In this document: piece by piece, positions 44,605-53,507 of the stretch
Numbering within the stretch: position 1 is the first letter of the stretch
Layout: every line of letters begins with the position of its first letter
Origin: Pseudomonas sp. dw_358
GTDB taxonomy: Bacteria > Pseudomonadota > Gammaproteobacteria > Pseudomonadales > Pseudomonadaceae
Assembly: GCF_018449655.1 (NCBI RefSeq)
Contig: NZ_JAAVUX010000007.1
Location: forward strand, 182,846-246,845
DNA: 64,000 bases
Direction of reading: 5' to 3'
Notes under the pieces: model-generated
Databases searched by the model: none
Seen by the model: the letters and a program-made list of their open reading frames with translations, nothing else
What the model was told of the DNA's origin: nothing
Program-made: the position numbers and the translations under genes

Positions 44605-46026
44605 CTAGCCCGGTATCATGGGCGCACTATAGCTCAGCGTCGTGCCCAGCGCCCACAGCAGCGCCAGCACCAAGGGCACATGCACCAGCAACTGGACAAA
44701 GGAAAAGCCGATCAAGTCGCGCGCCTTGAGGCCCAATACACCGAGCAGCGGCAGCATGTAGAACGGGTTGATCAGGTTGGGCAGGGCTTCCGCGGCGTTG
44801 TAGATCTGTACGGCCCAGCCCAGGTGGTACTTGAGGTCGTTGGCCACCTGCATGACATAGGGTGCCTCGATGATCCACTTGCCGCCACCGGAGGGAATGA
44901 AAAAGCCGAGAATGGCCGAGTACACACCCATCAGCAGCGCGTAGGTGTCGTGAGAGGCGAACTGGACGAAGAACGCGGCAATATGGTGCGCCAACGTCAG
45001 GCCATCGCCACCCTTGACCGTCGTCAGGATCGCCGCGATCGAGCCGTACAGCGGGAACTGGATCAGCACCCCGGTGGTGGTCGGCACCGCCCGCGCCACC
45101 GCGTCGAGAAAGCTGCGCGGGCGCCAGTGCAGCAACGCACCGACCATGATGAACAGGAAGTTGTAGGTGTTGAGCCCGGAAATGGCGGTGATCGCCGGTT
45201 TGCTGGAGAACTCGTGAAGCAGCCAACCGGCGGCCAGCGCCACCAGCAACAGCGTCAGCAGCGGGCTGTACTCCAGCCATTCGCCAGGACGACTGCGCGG
45301 AGGCAGTGCCGGCAGGCTGAACGCCGGGTCGATACCGCAGGCCTTGGCGTCGCGTGCCGACTGCGGGCCTGGCGCCGTGGCGTAGGCAATCAGCAAGGAA
45401 GCGACCACCACGATTGCCAGCAGCACGCCGGACTGCCAGAGAAAAATGGTCTGAGTGAAGGGAATCACCCCGGTGATGGCCAGAATCGAGGGCGGCAGGC
45501 TGGCCGGGTTGGCCTGCAACTGCGCGGCCGACGAAGACAGGCCCAGGGCCCATACCGCCCCCAGCCCCAAGTAGGCCGCCGCCCCCGCGGCGCGGTAATC
45601 CATCTTCAAATCCGCCCGCCGGGCCAGCGCCCGCACCAGCAGACCACCAAACACCAGCGACAAGCCCCAGTTAAGCAGGGAGGCGACCATCGAGATCAAG
45701 GCCACCCAGGCCACGGCGGAGCGCCCGTTGCCCGGCATTCGGGCCAGCCGGTCGATGAGCTTGATGGCCGGAGGCGAGCTGGCGACCACGTAGCCACCGA
45801 TTACCACGAACGCCATCTGCATGGTGAACGGGATCAGGCTCCAGAAGCCGTCACCAAAGGCGGTGGCGGTTACGGCGGGCGCGGCCCCCATGGCCAGCGC
45901 CGCCACGGCAACGATGACCACGGCCAGCGCGGCAAATACCCAGGAGTCGGGAAACCAGCGCTCGGCCCAATGGGAACAGGCCAACGCAAAGCGGGCATAA
46001 CGGCTTTCTTCAAGAACAACTGACAT
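44605..46026 (-). CDS. atoE: Short-chain fatty acid transporter (AtoE family)
   Basis: 473 residues, with roughly 12 membrane segments, an inner-membrane uptake system for short-chain fatty acids such as acetoacetate or butyrate. Landmarks: WVFAALAVVIVAVAALAMG, SPPAIKLIDRLARMPGNGRS, SAAQLQANPASLPPSI and FFIPSGGGKWIIEAPYVM. It follows the CoA transferase genes on the same strand after 47 bases. Confidence 0.9.
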   Translation of the reverse strand: MSVVLEESRYARFALACSHWAERWFPDSWVFAALAVVIVAVAALAMGAAPAVTATAFGDGFWSLIPFTMQMAFVVIGGYVVASSPPAIKLIDRLARMPGNGRSAVAWVALISMVASLLNWGLSLVFGGLLVRALARRADLKMDYRAAGAAAYLGLGAVWALGLSSSAAQLQANPASLPPSILAITGVIPFTQTIFLWQSGVLLAIVVVASLLIAYATAPGPQSARDAKACGIDPAFSLPALPPRSRPGEWLEYSPLLTLLLVALAAGWLLHEFSSKPAITAISGLNTYNFLFIMVGALLHWRPRSFLDAVARAVPTTTGVLIQFPLYGSIAAILTTVKGGDGLTLAHHIAAFFVQFASHDTYALLMGVYSAILGFFIPSGGGKWIIEAPYVMQVANDLKYHLGWAVQIYNAAEALPNLINPFYMLPLLGVLGLKARDLIGFSFVQLLVHVPLVLALLWALGTTLSYSAPMIPG

Positions 46027-46073
46027 GGTTGACGCTCGTTTTTATTGGTTTTATCGGCAGTTTGAAACGACGG

Positions 46074-46730
46074 TCAGAAGCTCATTTCACACACGTCGTC
46101 GGCCACGATCAGCTTGCCGGCGGTTTTGGCGATGATTTCCTCGACACTCACCCCGGGTGCGGTCTCGCGCAGGATGAAGGCGCCGCCTTCGATTTCCAGA
46201 TAGGCCAGATCAGTGAGTACCTTGCGGATACACCCTGCACCGGTGAGGGGCAGGCTGCATAGCGGCAGCAACTTGGATTCGCCGTCCTTGGACGCATGGG
46301 TCATGGTCACGATGATGTTGTCGGCACCGGCCACCAGGTCCATCGCCCCGCCCATGCCCTTGACCAGCTTGCCGGGGATCATCCACGACGCGATGTTGCC
46401 CTGCACATCCACTTCGAAGGCGCCAAGCACGGTGAGGTCGACATGACCGCCGCGAATCATCGCGAAGGACAGCGCCGAATCGAATATCGACGCGCCCTTG
46501 CGTGCCGTGACCGTCTGTTTGCCGGCATTGATCAGGTCGGCGTCAATGGTGTCCTCGGTGGGGAATTCACCCATGCCCAGCAAGCCGTTTTCCGACTGCA
46601 GCATCACGTCGATACCGTCCGGGACATAGTTGGCGACCAGGGTCGGAATGCCAATACCCAGGTTGACGTAAAAGCCGTCCTGCAACTCGCGGGCGACGCG
46701 CATTGCCATTTGTTCGCGGGAAAGTGCCAT
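46074..46730 (-). CDS. 3-oxoacid CoA-transferase subunit B
   Basis: 218 residues, the beta subunit (AtoA/ScoB-like). The catalytic glutamate lies in LQSENGLLGMG, and IGIPTLVANYVPDG, VTVRKGAS-like (TARKGASIFDS) and GGAMDLVAGADNIIV are family landmarks. With subunit A it moves CoA from succinyl-CoA or acetyl-CoA to a 3-keto acid. The ATG at 46730 is chosen over the long extension. Between subunit A (49 bases) and atoE. Confidence 0.92.
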   Translation of the reverse strand: MALSREQMAMRVARELQDGFYVNLGIGIPTLVANYVPDGIDVMLQSENGLLGMGEFPTEDTIDADLINAGKQTVTARKGASIFDSALSFAMIRGGHVDLTVLGAFEVDVQGNIASWMIPGKLVKGMGGAMDLVAGADNIIVTMTHASKDGESKLLPLCSLPLTGAGCIRKVLTDLAYLEIEGGAFILRETAPGVSVEEIIAKTAGKLIVADDVCEMSF

Positions 46731-46779
46731 GTTCAGACCTCTTGTTCTTGTGGGAGGCAGTAGGGTGCGCAAGGCCCGA

Positions 46780-47478
46780 TCAGCCCTTGAGGGTGCGCTT
46801 TTCAATGCGTTTTTCGAAGGTGCCGAGAATCACCCGATCCACGAAAATGCCCGGGGTGTGGATTTCGCTGGGGGCCAGCATGCCCGGTTCGACGATCTCC
46901 TCGACCTCGACCACGGTGATCTTGCCAGCGGTGGCCGCCAGCGGATTGAAGTTCTGCGCGGTGTGACGGTAGACCACATTGCCGAAGTGATCGGCCTTCC
47001 AGCCTTTGACGATGGCGAAGTCACCGGTAATGGCTTCTTCGAGGATGTAGCGGCGACCGTTGAACTCGCGCTCCTCCTTGCCTTCGGCCACCGGCGTGCC
47101 GACGCCCGTGGCCGTGTAAAACGCTGGAATGCCGGCGCCACCGGCGCGCATCTTCTCGGCCAGGGTACCTTGGGGCGTCAGGTCCACTTCAAGCTCACCA
47201 TTGAGCAACTGACGTTCGAACAGCGCATTTTCGCCAACATAAGAGGCGATCATCTTGCGGATCTGCCGGTCCTCCAGCAGCACGCCGAGGCCGAAGCCAT
47301 CGACACCGCAGTTGTTGGACACCACGGTCAGCCCCGTCACACCGCGACGCTTGATCTCGGCAATGAGGTTCTCGGGAATTCCACAAAGGCCGAAGCCGCC
47401 GGAAAGAACGGTCATATTGTCGGTCAGGCCGTCGAGGGCCTCTTCGTAAGTAGCGACGCGCTTGTCGAGCCCGGCCAT
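46780..47478 (-). CDS. 3-oxoacid CoA-transferase subunit A
   Basis: 232 residues, the alpha subunit (AtoD/ScoA-like). Markers: [54 protein letters not shown] and a C-terminal [14 protein letters not shown]. First gene of the leftward subunit A, subunit B, atoE operon, consistent with catabolism of acetoacetate or other short fatty acids. No thiolase or hydroxybutyrate dehydrogenase accompanies it. Divergent from a LysR regulator that probably controls it. Confidence 0.92.
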   Translation of the reverse strand: MAGLDKRVATYEEALDGLTDNMTVLSGGFGLCGIPENLIAEIKRRGVTGLTVVSNNCGVDGFGLGVLLEDRQIRKMIASYVGENALFERQLLNGELEVDLTPQGTLAEKMRAGGAGIPAFYTATGVGTPVAEGKEEREFNGRRYILEEAITGDFAIVKGWKADHFGNVVYRHTAQNFNPLAATAGKITVVEVEEIVEPGMLAPSEIHTPGIFVDRVILGTFEKRIEKRTLKG

Positions 47479-47631
47479 GGAGGTTCCGCCTGTTCTTTTA
47501 TTGTGAGTAGTGTGGACGCGGGCCGGACCTCGAGAGGATTCGCCACGCGATGAGCGACAAACTTATCTTGGACCCGGCCGAGTCATTTGTTAATTTTGAA
47601 TTTCTCATCGATTGATCTGAGTTTATTATCA

Positions 47632-48537
47632 ATGAACGTCAAACAGCTGCGCGCTTTTCTTGCCGTCGCCCAAGCCTTGAGCTTCGCCCAGGCCGGTGAG
47701 CGTTTGCACGTGTCGCAACCGGCCCTGAGCCTGACCATCAAGGCGCTGGAAGAAGACCTCGGGGGCGCGCTGCTGACCCGCACCACCCGCAGCGTCAGCC
47801 TGACCCCTGAAGGCGAGGCCTTGCTGCCCTTGGCCCGACGCCTGCTGGCCGATTGGGACAACACCGAAGAGTTGCTGCGCCAGCATTTCACCCTGCAGCT
47901 GGGCAAGGTGTCGATCGCCGCCATGCCCTCCTTTGCCGGGGACCGGCTGCCCGCCGTATTGCGGGTGTTTCGCGATCGCCACCCACGGGTCAACGTCGCG
48001 GTACACGACGTGATCAACGAGCAGGTGCTGGAAATGGTCCGGCACCGACGGGTGGAACTGGGCATCGGTTTCGAGCCCCAGACCACCTCGAATCTGGTCT
48101 TCACTCCGTTTTATCTGGACCGTTTCGTCGCCGTGGTGGCCGCCGACTCACCCTTGGCACGGCAGCCTCAGGTGACCTGGGCGCAATTGCTGCAAGAGGA
48201 TTTCATTACCTTGCAGCGGCCCTCGGCGGTACGCTTGCTGCTCGAACAGGACATCCAGGCCCAGCACGGCAAGCTGTCGGTGGCCTTTGAAAGCCATCAA
48301 CTGAGCACCGTTGGTCGCATGGTCGCCACCGGGCTCGGGGTCAGCGCAGTGCCCTCGCTGTGCATCCGCCAGATGCAGGAACTGGGTGCCTGCTGCGTGC
48401 CGCTGGAAGGACCGCGCATCGAACGCCGGATCGGCTTGATGCGTCTGGCCGAGCACAAGTTGTCGGCTGCGGCACAGGCGCTGCAGGACGTGCTGATCGA
48501 ATGCGCCGCGGCACCTGCCATTGAGCTGGGCCGATGA
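47632..48537 (+). CDS. LysR-family regulator of the CoA-transferase operon
   Basis: 301 residues: helix-turn-helix (LSFAQAGERLHVSQPALSLT, then LEEDLGGALLTRTTRS) and effector-binding domain (LGKVSIAAMPSFAGDRLPAVL, VELGIGFEPQ). The ATG at 47632 is preferred to an upstream in-frame start at 47587. It is divergent from the CoA-transferase genes with 153 bases between, the usual position of a cognate regulator. Confidence 0.9.
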   Translation: MNVKQLRAFLAVAQALSFAQAGERLHVSQPALSLTIKALEEDLGGALLTRTTRSVSLTPEGEALLPLARRLLADWDNTEELLRQHFTLQLGKVSIAAMPSFAGDRLPAVLRVFRDRHPRVNVAVHDVINEQVLEMVRHRRVELGIGFEPQTTSNLVFTPFYLDRFVAVVAADSPLARQPQVTWAQLLQEDFITLQRPSAVRLLLEQDIQAQHGKLSVAFESHQLSTVGRMVATGLGVSAVPSLCIRQMQELGACCVPLEGPRIERRIGLMRLAEHKLSAAAQALQDVLIECAAAPAIELGR

Positions 48538-48594
48538 ACTCACGGCGTGCCGGCGGCTCCATTGCACAGACATCGAATGGGGGAGCGAGAGACT

Positions 48595-49416
48595 ATGCAT
48601 CTGACTGAATTGGCTGACCGCAGCGTTCCGGTCATTGGCCAGGGCACCTGGCACATGGGCGAGAATCCAGGACAACGCCAGCGTGAAGTCGCCGCGTTGC
48701 AGCTGGGCATCGAGCTGGGCATGACCCTGATCGACACCGCCGAGATGTACGCCGAGGGCGGTGCCGAGGAAGTGGTGGGGCAGGCCATCGCCGGGCGCCG
48801 GGACAAGGTCACCCTGGTGAGCAAGGTGTACCCGCACAATGCCAGCCGCAAAGGCATCCCGCTGGCCTGTGAACGCAGCCTCAAACGGCTGGGCACCGAC
48901 CATCTGGACCTGTACCTGCTGCACTGGCCCGGGACCTATGCGCTGGAGGAAACCGTCGAGGCCTTCGAGCGTCTGCGTGAAGCCGGCAAGATCGGCCGCT
49001 GGGGGGTGTCAAACTTCGACGTGGCCGACATGCTGGACCTCGATGACCGCCGCTGCGCCACCAACCAGGTGCTCTACAACCCGCAGGCGCGGGGCATCGA
49101 ATTCGACTTGCTGCCCTGGAGCCTGGAACAGCGCAAGCCGATCATGGCGTACTGCCCGATTGCCCAGGCGGGACGACTGCTGCAACAGCCGGTGTTCGCC
49201 CAGATCGCGGCACGCCGCGGCGTGACGCCGGCACAGGTGTGCCTGGCCTGGGTGGTCCGCCTGCCGGGCGTGATCGCAATCCCCAAGGCGGTCGATCCGC
49301 TGCACGTGAAAATGAATGCGGCGGCGGGCAGCCTGAGCCTCACCGACGAGGACCTGGCAGCGATTGACGCGGTGTGCCCGCCGCCGGAACGCAAGCAGCG
49401 ATTGGCGATGGTGTGA
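48595..49416 (+). CDS. Aldo/keto reductase
   Basis: 273 residues of the NADPH-dependent TIM-barrel reductase family. The tetrad is visible: Asp in LIDTAEMYA with Tyr, Lys in LVSKVYPHN and His in YLLHWPGTY. NADP-binding segment IAIPKAVDPLHVKMNAA lies near the C-terminus. ATG at 48595 is favoured by GGGAG about 9 bases upstream; 48577 is an alternative. Follows the LysR gene by 57 bases; substrate unknown. Confidence 0.9.
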   Translation: MHLTELADRSVPVIGQGTWHMGENPGQRQREVAALQLGIELGMTLIDTAEMYAEGGAEEVVGQAIAGRRDKVTLVSKVYPHNASRKGIPLACERSLKRLGTDHLDLYLLHWPGTYALEETVEAFERLREAGKIGRWGVSNFDVADMLDLDDRRCATNQVLYNPQARGIEFDLLPWSLEQRKPIMAYCPIAQAGRLLQQPVFAQIAARRGVTPAQVCLAWVVRLPGVIAIPKAVDPLHVKMNAAAGSLSLTDEDLAAIDAVCPPPERKQRLAMV

Positions 49417-49437
49417 TCAACGGGCTCCCGCGGGGGT

Positions 49438-50004
49438 TCAGATCACCACGTTGCGCATGAACTGCACCGCCTCCGGTCCCTCGTTGCGATACGCGTGGGG
49501 CTGGTCGCTGGGGTACATCAGGAACGCCCCTGCCGCCAACTGCTGCGGGGTCTCGCCGAGAACCACCGTGAGCACCCCGGCGAACACAAAGAGCTGTTCA
49601 CTCCAGCCCGGTGGGTCGGCTTCGCTGACATACTGCTCGCCGGCTTCCAGCCGCCACTCCCACAACTCCACTTCACTGCTGGCATGGGCACTGGCCAGCA
49701 GCACGGCCTTGCTACCCGGGTGAACCCCCGCCCACGCGAGCTCGTTGATATGGGCAGGATCGCGGTTGTCCGGCTTTTGGATCAAGTCGCTGAACGCCAC
49801 GCCCAGCGCCTCCGCCAGGCGGTCCAGCGTGGTCAGACTGACGTTGTTCTCGCCGGCTTCGATCGCCACCAGCATCCGGCGGCTGACCCCTGAGCGCTCG
49901 GCCAGCGTGCTCTGACTCCACTGCGCATGCTGGCGCAAACGGCGGATGTTCTGGCTCACATGCTGGAGCACCGAGGCGCGAGGGCTGGGTTCTTTGGACG
50001 TCAC
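49438..50004 (-). CDS. XRE-family regulator with C-terminal cupin domain
   Basis: 188 residues. An N-terminal HTH (SQSTLAERSGVSRRMLVAIEA, VSLTTLDRLAEALGV) and a C-terminal cupin barrel (EWRLEAGEQYVSEADPPGW, SEQLFVFAGVLTVVLG, FLMYPSDQPHAYRNEG). Such proteins bind a small effector in the cupin and regulate neighbouring genes. It is divergent from the Mrp antiporter operon and could control it, given the inverted repeats in the gap. Confidence 0.88.
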   Translation of the reverse strand: MTSKEPSPRASVLQHVSQNIRRLRQHAQWSQSTLAERSGVSRRMLVAIEAGENNVSLTTLDRLAEALGVAFSDLIQKPDNRDPAHINELAWAGVHPGSKAVLLASAHASSEVELWEWRLEAGEQYVSEADPPGWSEQLFVFAGVLTVVLGETPQQLAAGAFLMYPSDQPHAYRNEGPEAVQFMRNVVI

Positions 50005-50023
50005 GGGCTTTGCGCACTATGTT

Positions 50024-50099
50024 GCTCACTGATGGCTCATTGTGAGCGGCGACAACACGCCGTGCAAGGCAACAACCAAGTTGTTGCGACTTTTGTCGC
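50024..50099. promoter_or_regulatory. Cluster of inverted repeats between XRE-cupin gene and mnhA
   Basis: GCTCAC (50024) pairs with GTGAGC (50042), and a second GCTCA (50035) with TGAGC (50043). Then CAACAA (50070) and TTGTTG (50081) with a 5-base spacer, and GCGAC-TTTT-GTCGC (50086-50099). At least three symmetric elements in 76 bases, between 20 and 95 bases from the XRE start. Candidate operators; binding not shown. Confidence 0.4.
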
Positions 50100-50226
50100 G
50101 GTAAAGAAATGTCATAAAAAAAATGGGCAAATACACCACACTCACACAGCAAGCACGGCGCGCATGGGTTGGTGATCGCGAGTCGTGTCCGTATGATTCT
50201 TCCAAACCCTTGCAGATCACAACTCC

Positions 50227-53163
50227 ATGTCATTGATAGTGCTCCTGCTTCTGCCTTTCATCGGAAGCTGCCTGGCGGCAGTGCTGCCGCACAATGCACG
50301 CAACGCAGAGTCGGTGCTGGCGGGCGCGGTAGCGCTGACGGGGGCCGTGCAGGTCGCATTGTTGTTTCCACAGGTGGCCCACGGCGGTGTCATTCGCGAA
50401 GAAATCAGTTGGTTGCCAGGCCTGGGGCTGAACCTGGTATTGCGTATGGACGGCTTTGCCTGGATGTTCGCCATGCTGGTCCTGGGGATCGGCACCCTGG
50501 TGGCGTTGTATGCGCGCTATTACATGTCGCCGCAAGATCCGGTGCCGCGCTTCTTTTCGTTTTTTCTCGCCTTCATGGGGGCGATGTTGGGGCTGGTGTT
50601 GTCGGGCAACCTGCTGCAGATCGCCTTCTTCTGGGAATTGACCTCGCTTTTTTCGTTTCTGCTCATTGGGTACTGGCATCACCGCGCCGATGCGCGGCGG
50701 GGCGCCTACATGGCACTGATGGTGACTGGCGCCGGCGGGCTGTGCCTGTTGGTCGGGGTCTTGCTGGTCGGTCATGTGGTCGGCAGTTATGACCTGGACG
50801 CGGTGCTGGCTGCTGGCGACCGGTTGCGCGCCAGTGCGCTGTATCCGTTGTTGCTGACCCTGATCCTGCTGGGCGCTCTGAGCAAAAGTGCGCAGTTCCC
50901 CTTCCACTTCTGGCTGCCCCATGCCATGGCCGCGCCAACGCCGGTGTCGGCGTACCTGCATTCGGCGACCATGGTCAAGGCCGGGGTGTTTCTGCTGGCG
51001 CGGCTGTGGCCGGCGTTGTCCGGCACCGACCAATGGTTCTGGATGGTCGGCGGTGCAGGCGCCTGCACCCTGTTGCTGGGCGCCTATACGGCGATGTACC
51101 AGAATGACCTGAAGGGCTTGCTGGCGTATTCGACCATCAGCCACCTGGGCCTGATCACACTGCTGCTGGGCCTGAACAGCCCGCTGGCGGCCGTGGCGGC
51201 GGTGTTCCATATCCTCAACCACGCCACTTTCAAGGCCTCGCTGTTCATGGCCGCCGGCATCATCGACCACGAAAGCGGCACCCGTGACATACGCCGCCTC
51301 AATGGCTTGATCAAACTGATGCCGTACACAGGCACCCTGGCCATGGTGGCCAGTGCGGCCATGGCCGGCGTGCCGCTGATGAACGGTTTTCTGTCCAAGG
51401 AGATGTTCTTTGCCGAAACCGTGTTCATCAGTTCGACCGCCTGGGTAGAAGTGGCCCTGCCGGTGGTGGCCACCGTCGCCGGCACCTTCAGTGTCGCCTA
51501 TGCGCTGCGCTTCACCGTCGACGTATTCTTCGGCCCCGTGGCCAAGAACCTGCCCCACACCCCTCATGAGCCGCCGCGCTGGATGCGGGTGCCGGTGGAA
51601 GTGCTGGTACTGGCCTGCCTGGTGGTGGGCGTGGTGCCAGCCTGGTCGGTCGGCCCGTTGTTGGCGGCTGCGGCCCAGCCCGTGGTGGGCGGGAGCTTGC
51701 CCGAGTACAGCCTGGCGATCTGGCACGGCTTCAATGCGCCGCTGATCATGAGCCTGATTGCCATGGTCTGCGGCATCGCGCTGTATCTACTGATGCGCCA
51801 GCCGCTGCGTCGAGGGCGCCTGACCTGTGCCCCGCTGACCGGGCGCCTGAACGGCAAGCACCTGTTCGAGCACAGCCTGATCGCCCTGTTGCGCGGTGCT
51901 CGACGCCTGACTCGCCACCTCGGCACGCGGCGTTTGCAGGTGCAGCTGTTCATGCTGGTGCTGGTCGCCGTGGTGGCCGGGCTGCTGCCGACCCTGCAGG
52001 ACGGCATCCAATGGGGTGATCGGCCGAAGATCGCCGGATCCGGGGTGTTCGTGATCCTCTGGCTGATCGCCATTGCTTGTGCCCTCGGCGCGGCCTGGCA
52101 AGCCAAGTATCACCGGCTGGCAGCGCTGACCATGGTCGGTGTCTGCGGCCTGATGACCTGTATCACTTTTGTCTGGTTCAGCGCACCGGACCTGGCGCTG
52201 ACCCAACTGGTGGTCGAGGTGGTGACAACTGTGCTGATCCTGCTGGGCCTGCGCTGGTTGCCGCGGCGCCTGGAAGATGCGCTGTCCAGCGAGGGTCACG
52301 AACGCCGCGCCCGGATCCGCCGGGTCCGGGACATGATGCTGTCCATTGGCGTCGGCGGCGGCATGGCGATTCTGGCCTATGCCATGCTGACCCGGCCGAC
52401 CCCCAACCACATCTCGTCCTATTACCTCAGCCGCGCGCTGCCGGACGGCGGTGGCACCAACGTGGTCAACGTGATGCTGGTGGATTTTCGAGGGTTCGAT
52501 ACCTTGGGCGAAATCACCGTACTCGCGGCCGTGGCCTTGGCCGTATTCGCCCTGTTGCGGCGCTTTCGTCCGCCGCGCGAGAGCATCCAGTTGCCCACCC
52601 AGCAACGCCTGGCCGCCGACGTGGTGACCGATCTGATCAACCCGCGTCATGCCAGCGACACGGCGCTGGGCTTCATGATGGTGCCAGCCGTGCTGGTGAG
52701 GCTGCTGTTGCCGGTGGCGCTGGTGATCTCGATGTACCTGTTCATGCGCGGCCACAACCAGCCAGGCGGCGGCTTCGTCGCCGGGCTGGTGATGTCGGTG
52801 GCATTCATTCTGCAGTACATGGTGGCGGGTACCCAGTGGGTGGAAGCGCAAATGCGCCTGCGACCGCTGCGCTGGATGGGTACCGGGTTGCTCTGTGCCA
52901 CGCTGACCGGTGCCGGTGCGGTCTGGTTCGGATTTCCATTCCTCACCACCCACACCGCCCATCTGCACTTGCCGCTGTTTGGCGACATCCACATCGCCAG
53001 CGCGCTGTTTTTCGACGTTGGCGTCTACACCGTGGTGGTGGGCGCGACGCTGCTGATCCTGACCGCACTGGCGCACCAGTCCGTACGCAGCCACCGCACC
53101 GGCAGTCACGCTGCCAGCCAACTGTCCAGCCCCCTGCCCGCCGCACCAGGAGATGTCCACTGA
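50227..53163 (+). CDS. mnhA: Mrp/Mnh Na+/H+ antiporter, fused subunits A and B
   Basis: 978 residues, first gene of a six-gene Mrp operon. Residues 1-770 are MnhA, homologous to NADH dehydrogenase subunit L (ALSKSAQFPFHFWLPHAMAAP, LLAYSTISHLGLITLLLGL, AGVPLMNGFLSKEMFF); the C-terminal part is MnhB (LFMRGHNQPGGGFVAGLVMS, VAFILQYMVAGTQWVE). The A-B fusion is the Pseudomonas and PhaAB form. The complex exports Na+ or K+ for H+ and supports salt and alkaline tolerance. Confidence 0.96.
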   Translation: MSLIVLLLLPFIGSCLAAVLPHNARNAESVLAGAVALTGAVQVALLFPQVAHGGVIREEISWLPGLGLNLVLRMDGFAWMFAMLVLGIGTLVALYARYYMSPQDPVPRFFSFFLAFMGAMLGLVLSGNLLQIAFFWELTSLFSFLLIGYWHHRADARRGAYMALMVTGAGGLCLLVGVLLVGHVVGSYDLDAVLAAGDRLRASALYPLLLTLILLGALSKSAQFPFHFWLPHAMAAPTPVSAYLHSATMVKAGVFLLARLWPALSGTDQWFWMVGGAGACTLLLGAYTAMYQNDLKGLLAYSTISHLGLITLLLGLNSPLAAVAAVFHILNHATFKASLFMAAGIIDHESGTRDIRRLNGLIKLMPYTGTLAMVASAAMAGVPLMNGFLSKEMFFAETVFISSTAWVEVALPVVATVAGTFSVAYALRFTVDVFFGPVAKNLPHTPHEPPRWMRVPVEVLVLACLVVGVVPAWSVGPLLAAAAQPVVGGSLPEYSLAIWHGFNAPLIMSLIAMVCGIALYLLMRQPLRRGRLTCAPLTGRLNGKHLFEHSLIALLRGARRLTRHLGTRRLQVQLFMLVLVAVVAGLLPTLQDGIQWGDRPKIAGSGVFVILWLIAIACALGAAWQAKYHRLAALTMVGVCGLMTCITFVWFSAPDLALTQLVVEVVTTVLILLGLRWLPRRLEDALSSEGHERRARIRRVRDMMLSIGVGGGMAILAYAMLTRPTPNHISSYYLSRALPDGGGTNVVNVMLVDFRGFDTLGEITVLAAVALAVFALLRRFRPPRESIQLPTQQRLAADVVTDLINPRHASDTALGFMMVPAVLVRLLLPVALVISMYLFMRGHNQPGGGFVAGLVMSVAFILQYMVAGTQWVEAQMRLRPLRWMGTGLLCATLTGAGAVWFGFPFLTTHTAHLHLPLFGDIHIASALFFDVGVYTVVVGATLLILTALAHQSVRSHRTGSHAASQLSSPLPAAPGDVH

Positions 53164-53507
53164 TGGAAGAAGTGATTGCAATCGCGATCGGCGTGCTGAG
53201 CGCCTCGGGCGTCTGGCTGGTGTTGCGCCCGCGGACCTTTCAGGTGGTAATGGGCCTGTGCCTGCTGTCCTACGGCGTCAACCTGTTCATTTTCAGCATG
53301 GGCAGCCTGTTCATCGGCAAGGAGCCGATCATCCGTGAGGGGGTGCCGCAGGACTTGCTGCATTACACCGACCCCCTGCCCCAGGCACTGGTGTTGACCG
53401 CCATCGTCATCAGCTTCGCCATGACCGCCTTGTTTCTCGTCGTGCTGCTGGCCTCCCGCGGCCTGACCGGCACCGACCACGTCGATGGGCGCGAGGCCGA
53501 CCGATGA
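53163..53507 (+). CDS. mnhC: Mrp/Mnh antiporter subunit C
   Basis: 114 residues, NuoK-like, with three membrane segments (IAIAIGVLSASGVWLVL, QVVMGLCLLSYGVNLFIFSM, QALVLTAIVISFAMTALFLV). Start overlaps the mnhA stop by one base (TGATG). Confidence 0.95.
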   Translation: MEEVIAIAIGVLSASGVWLVLRPRTFQVVMGLCLLSYGVNLFIFSMGSLFIGKEPIIREGVPQDLLHYTDPLPQALVLTAIVISFAMTALFLVVLLASRGLTGTDHVDGREADR

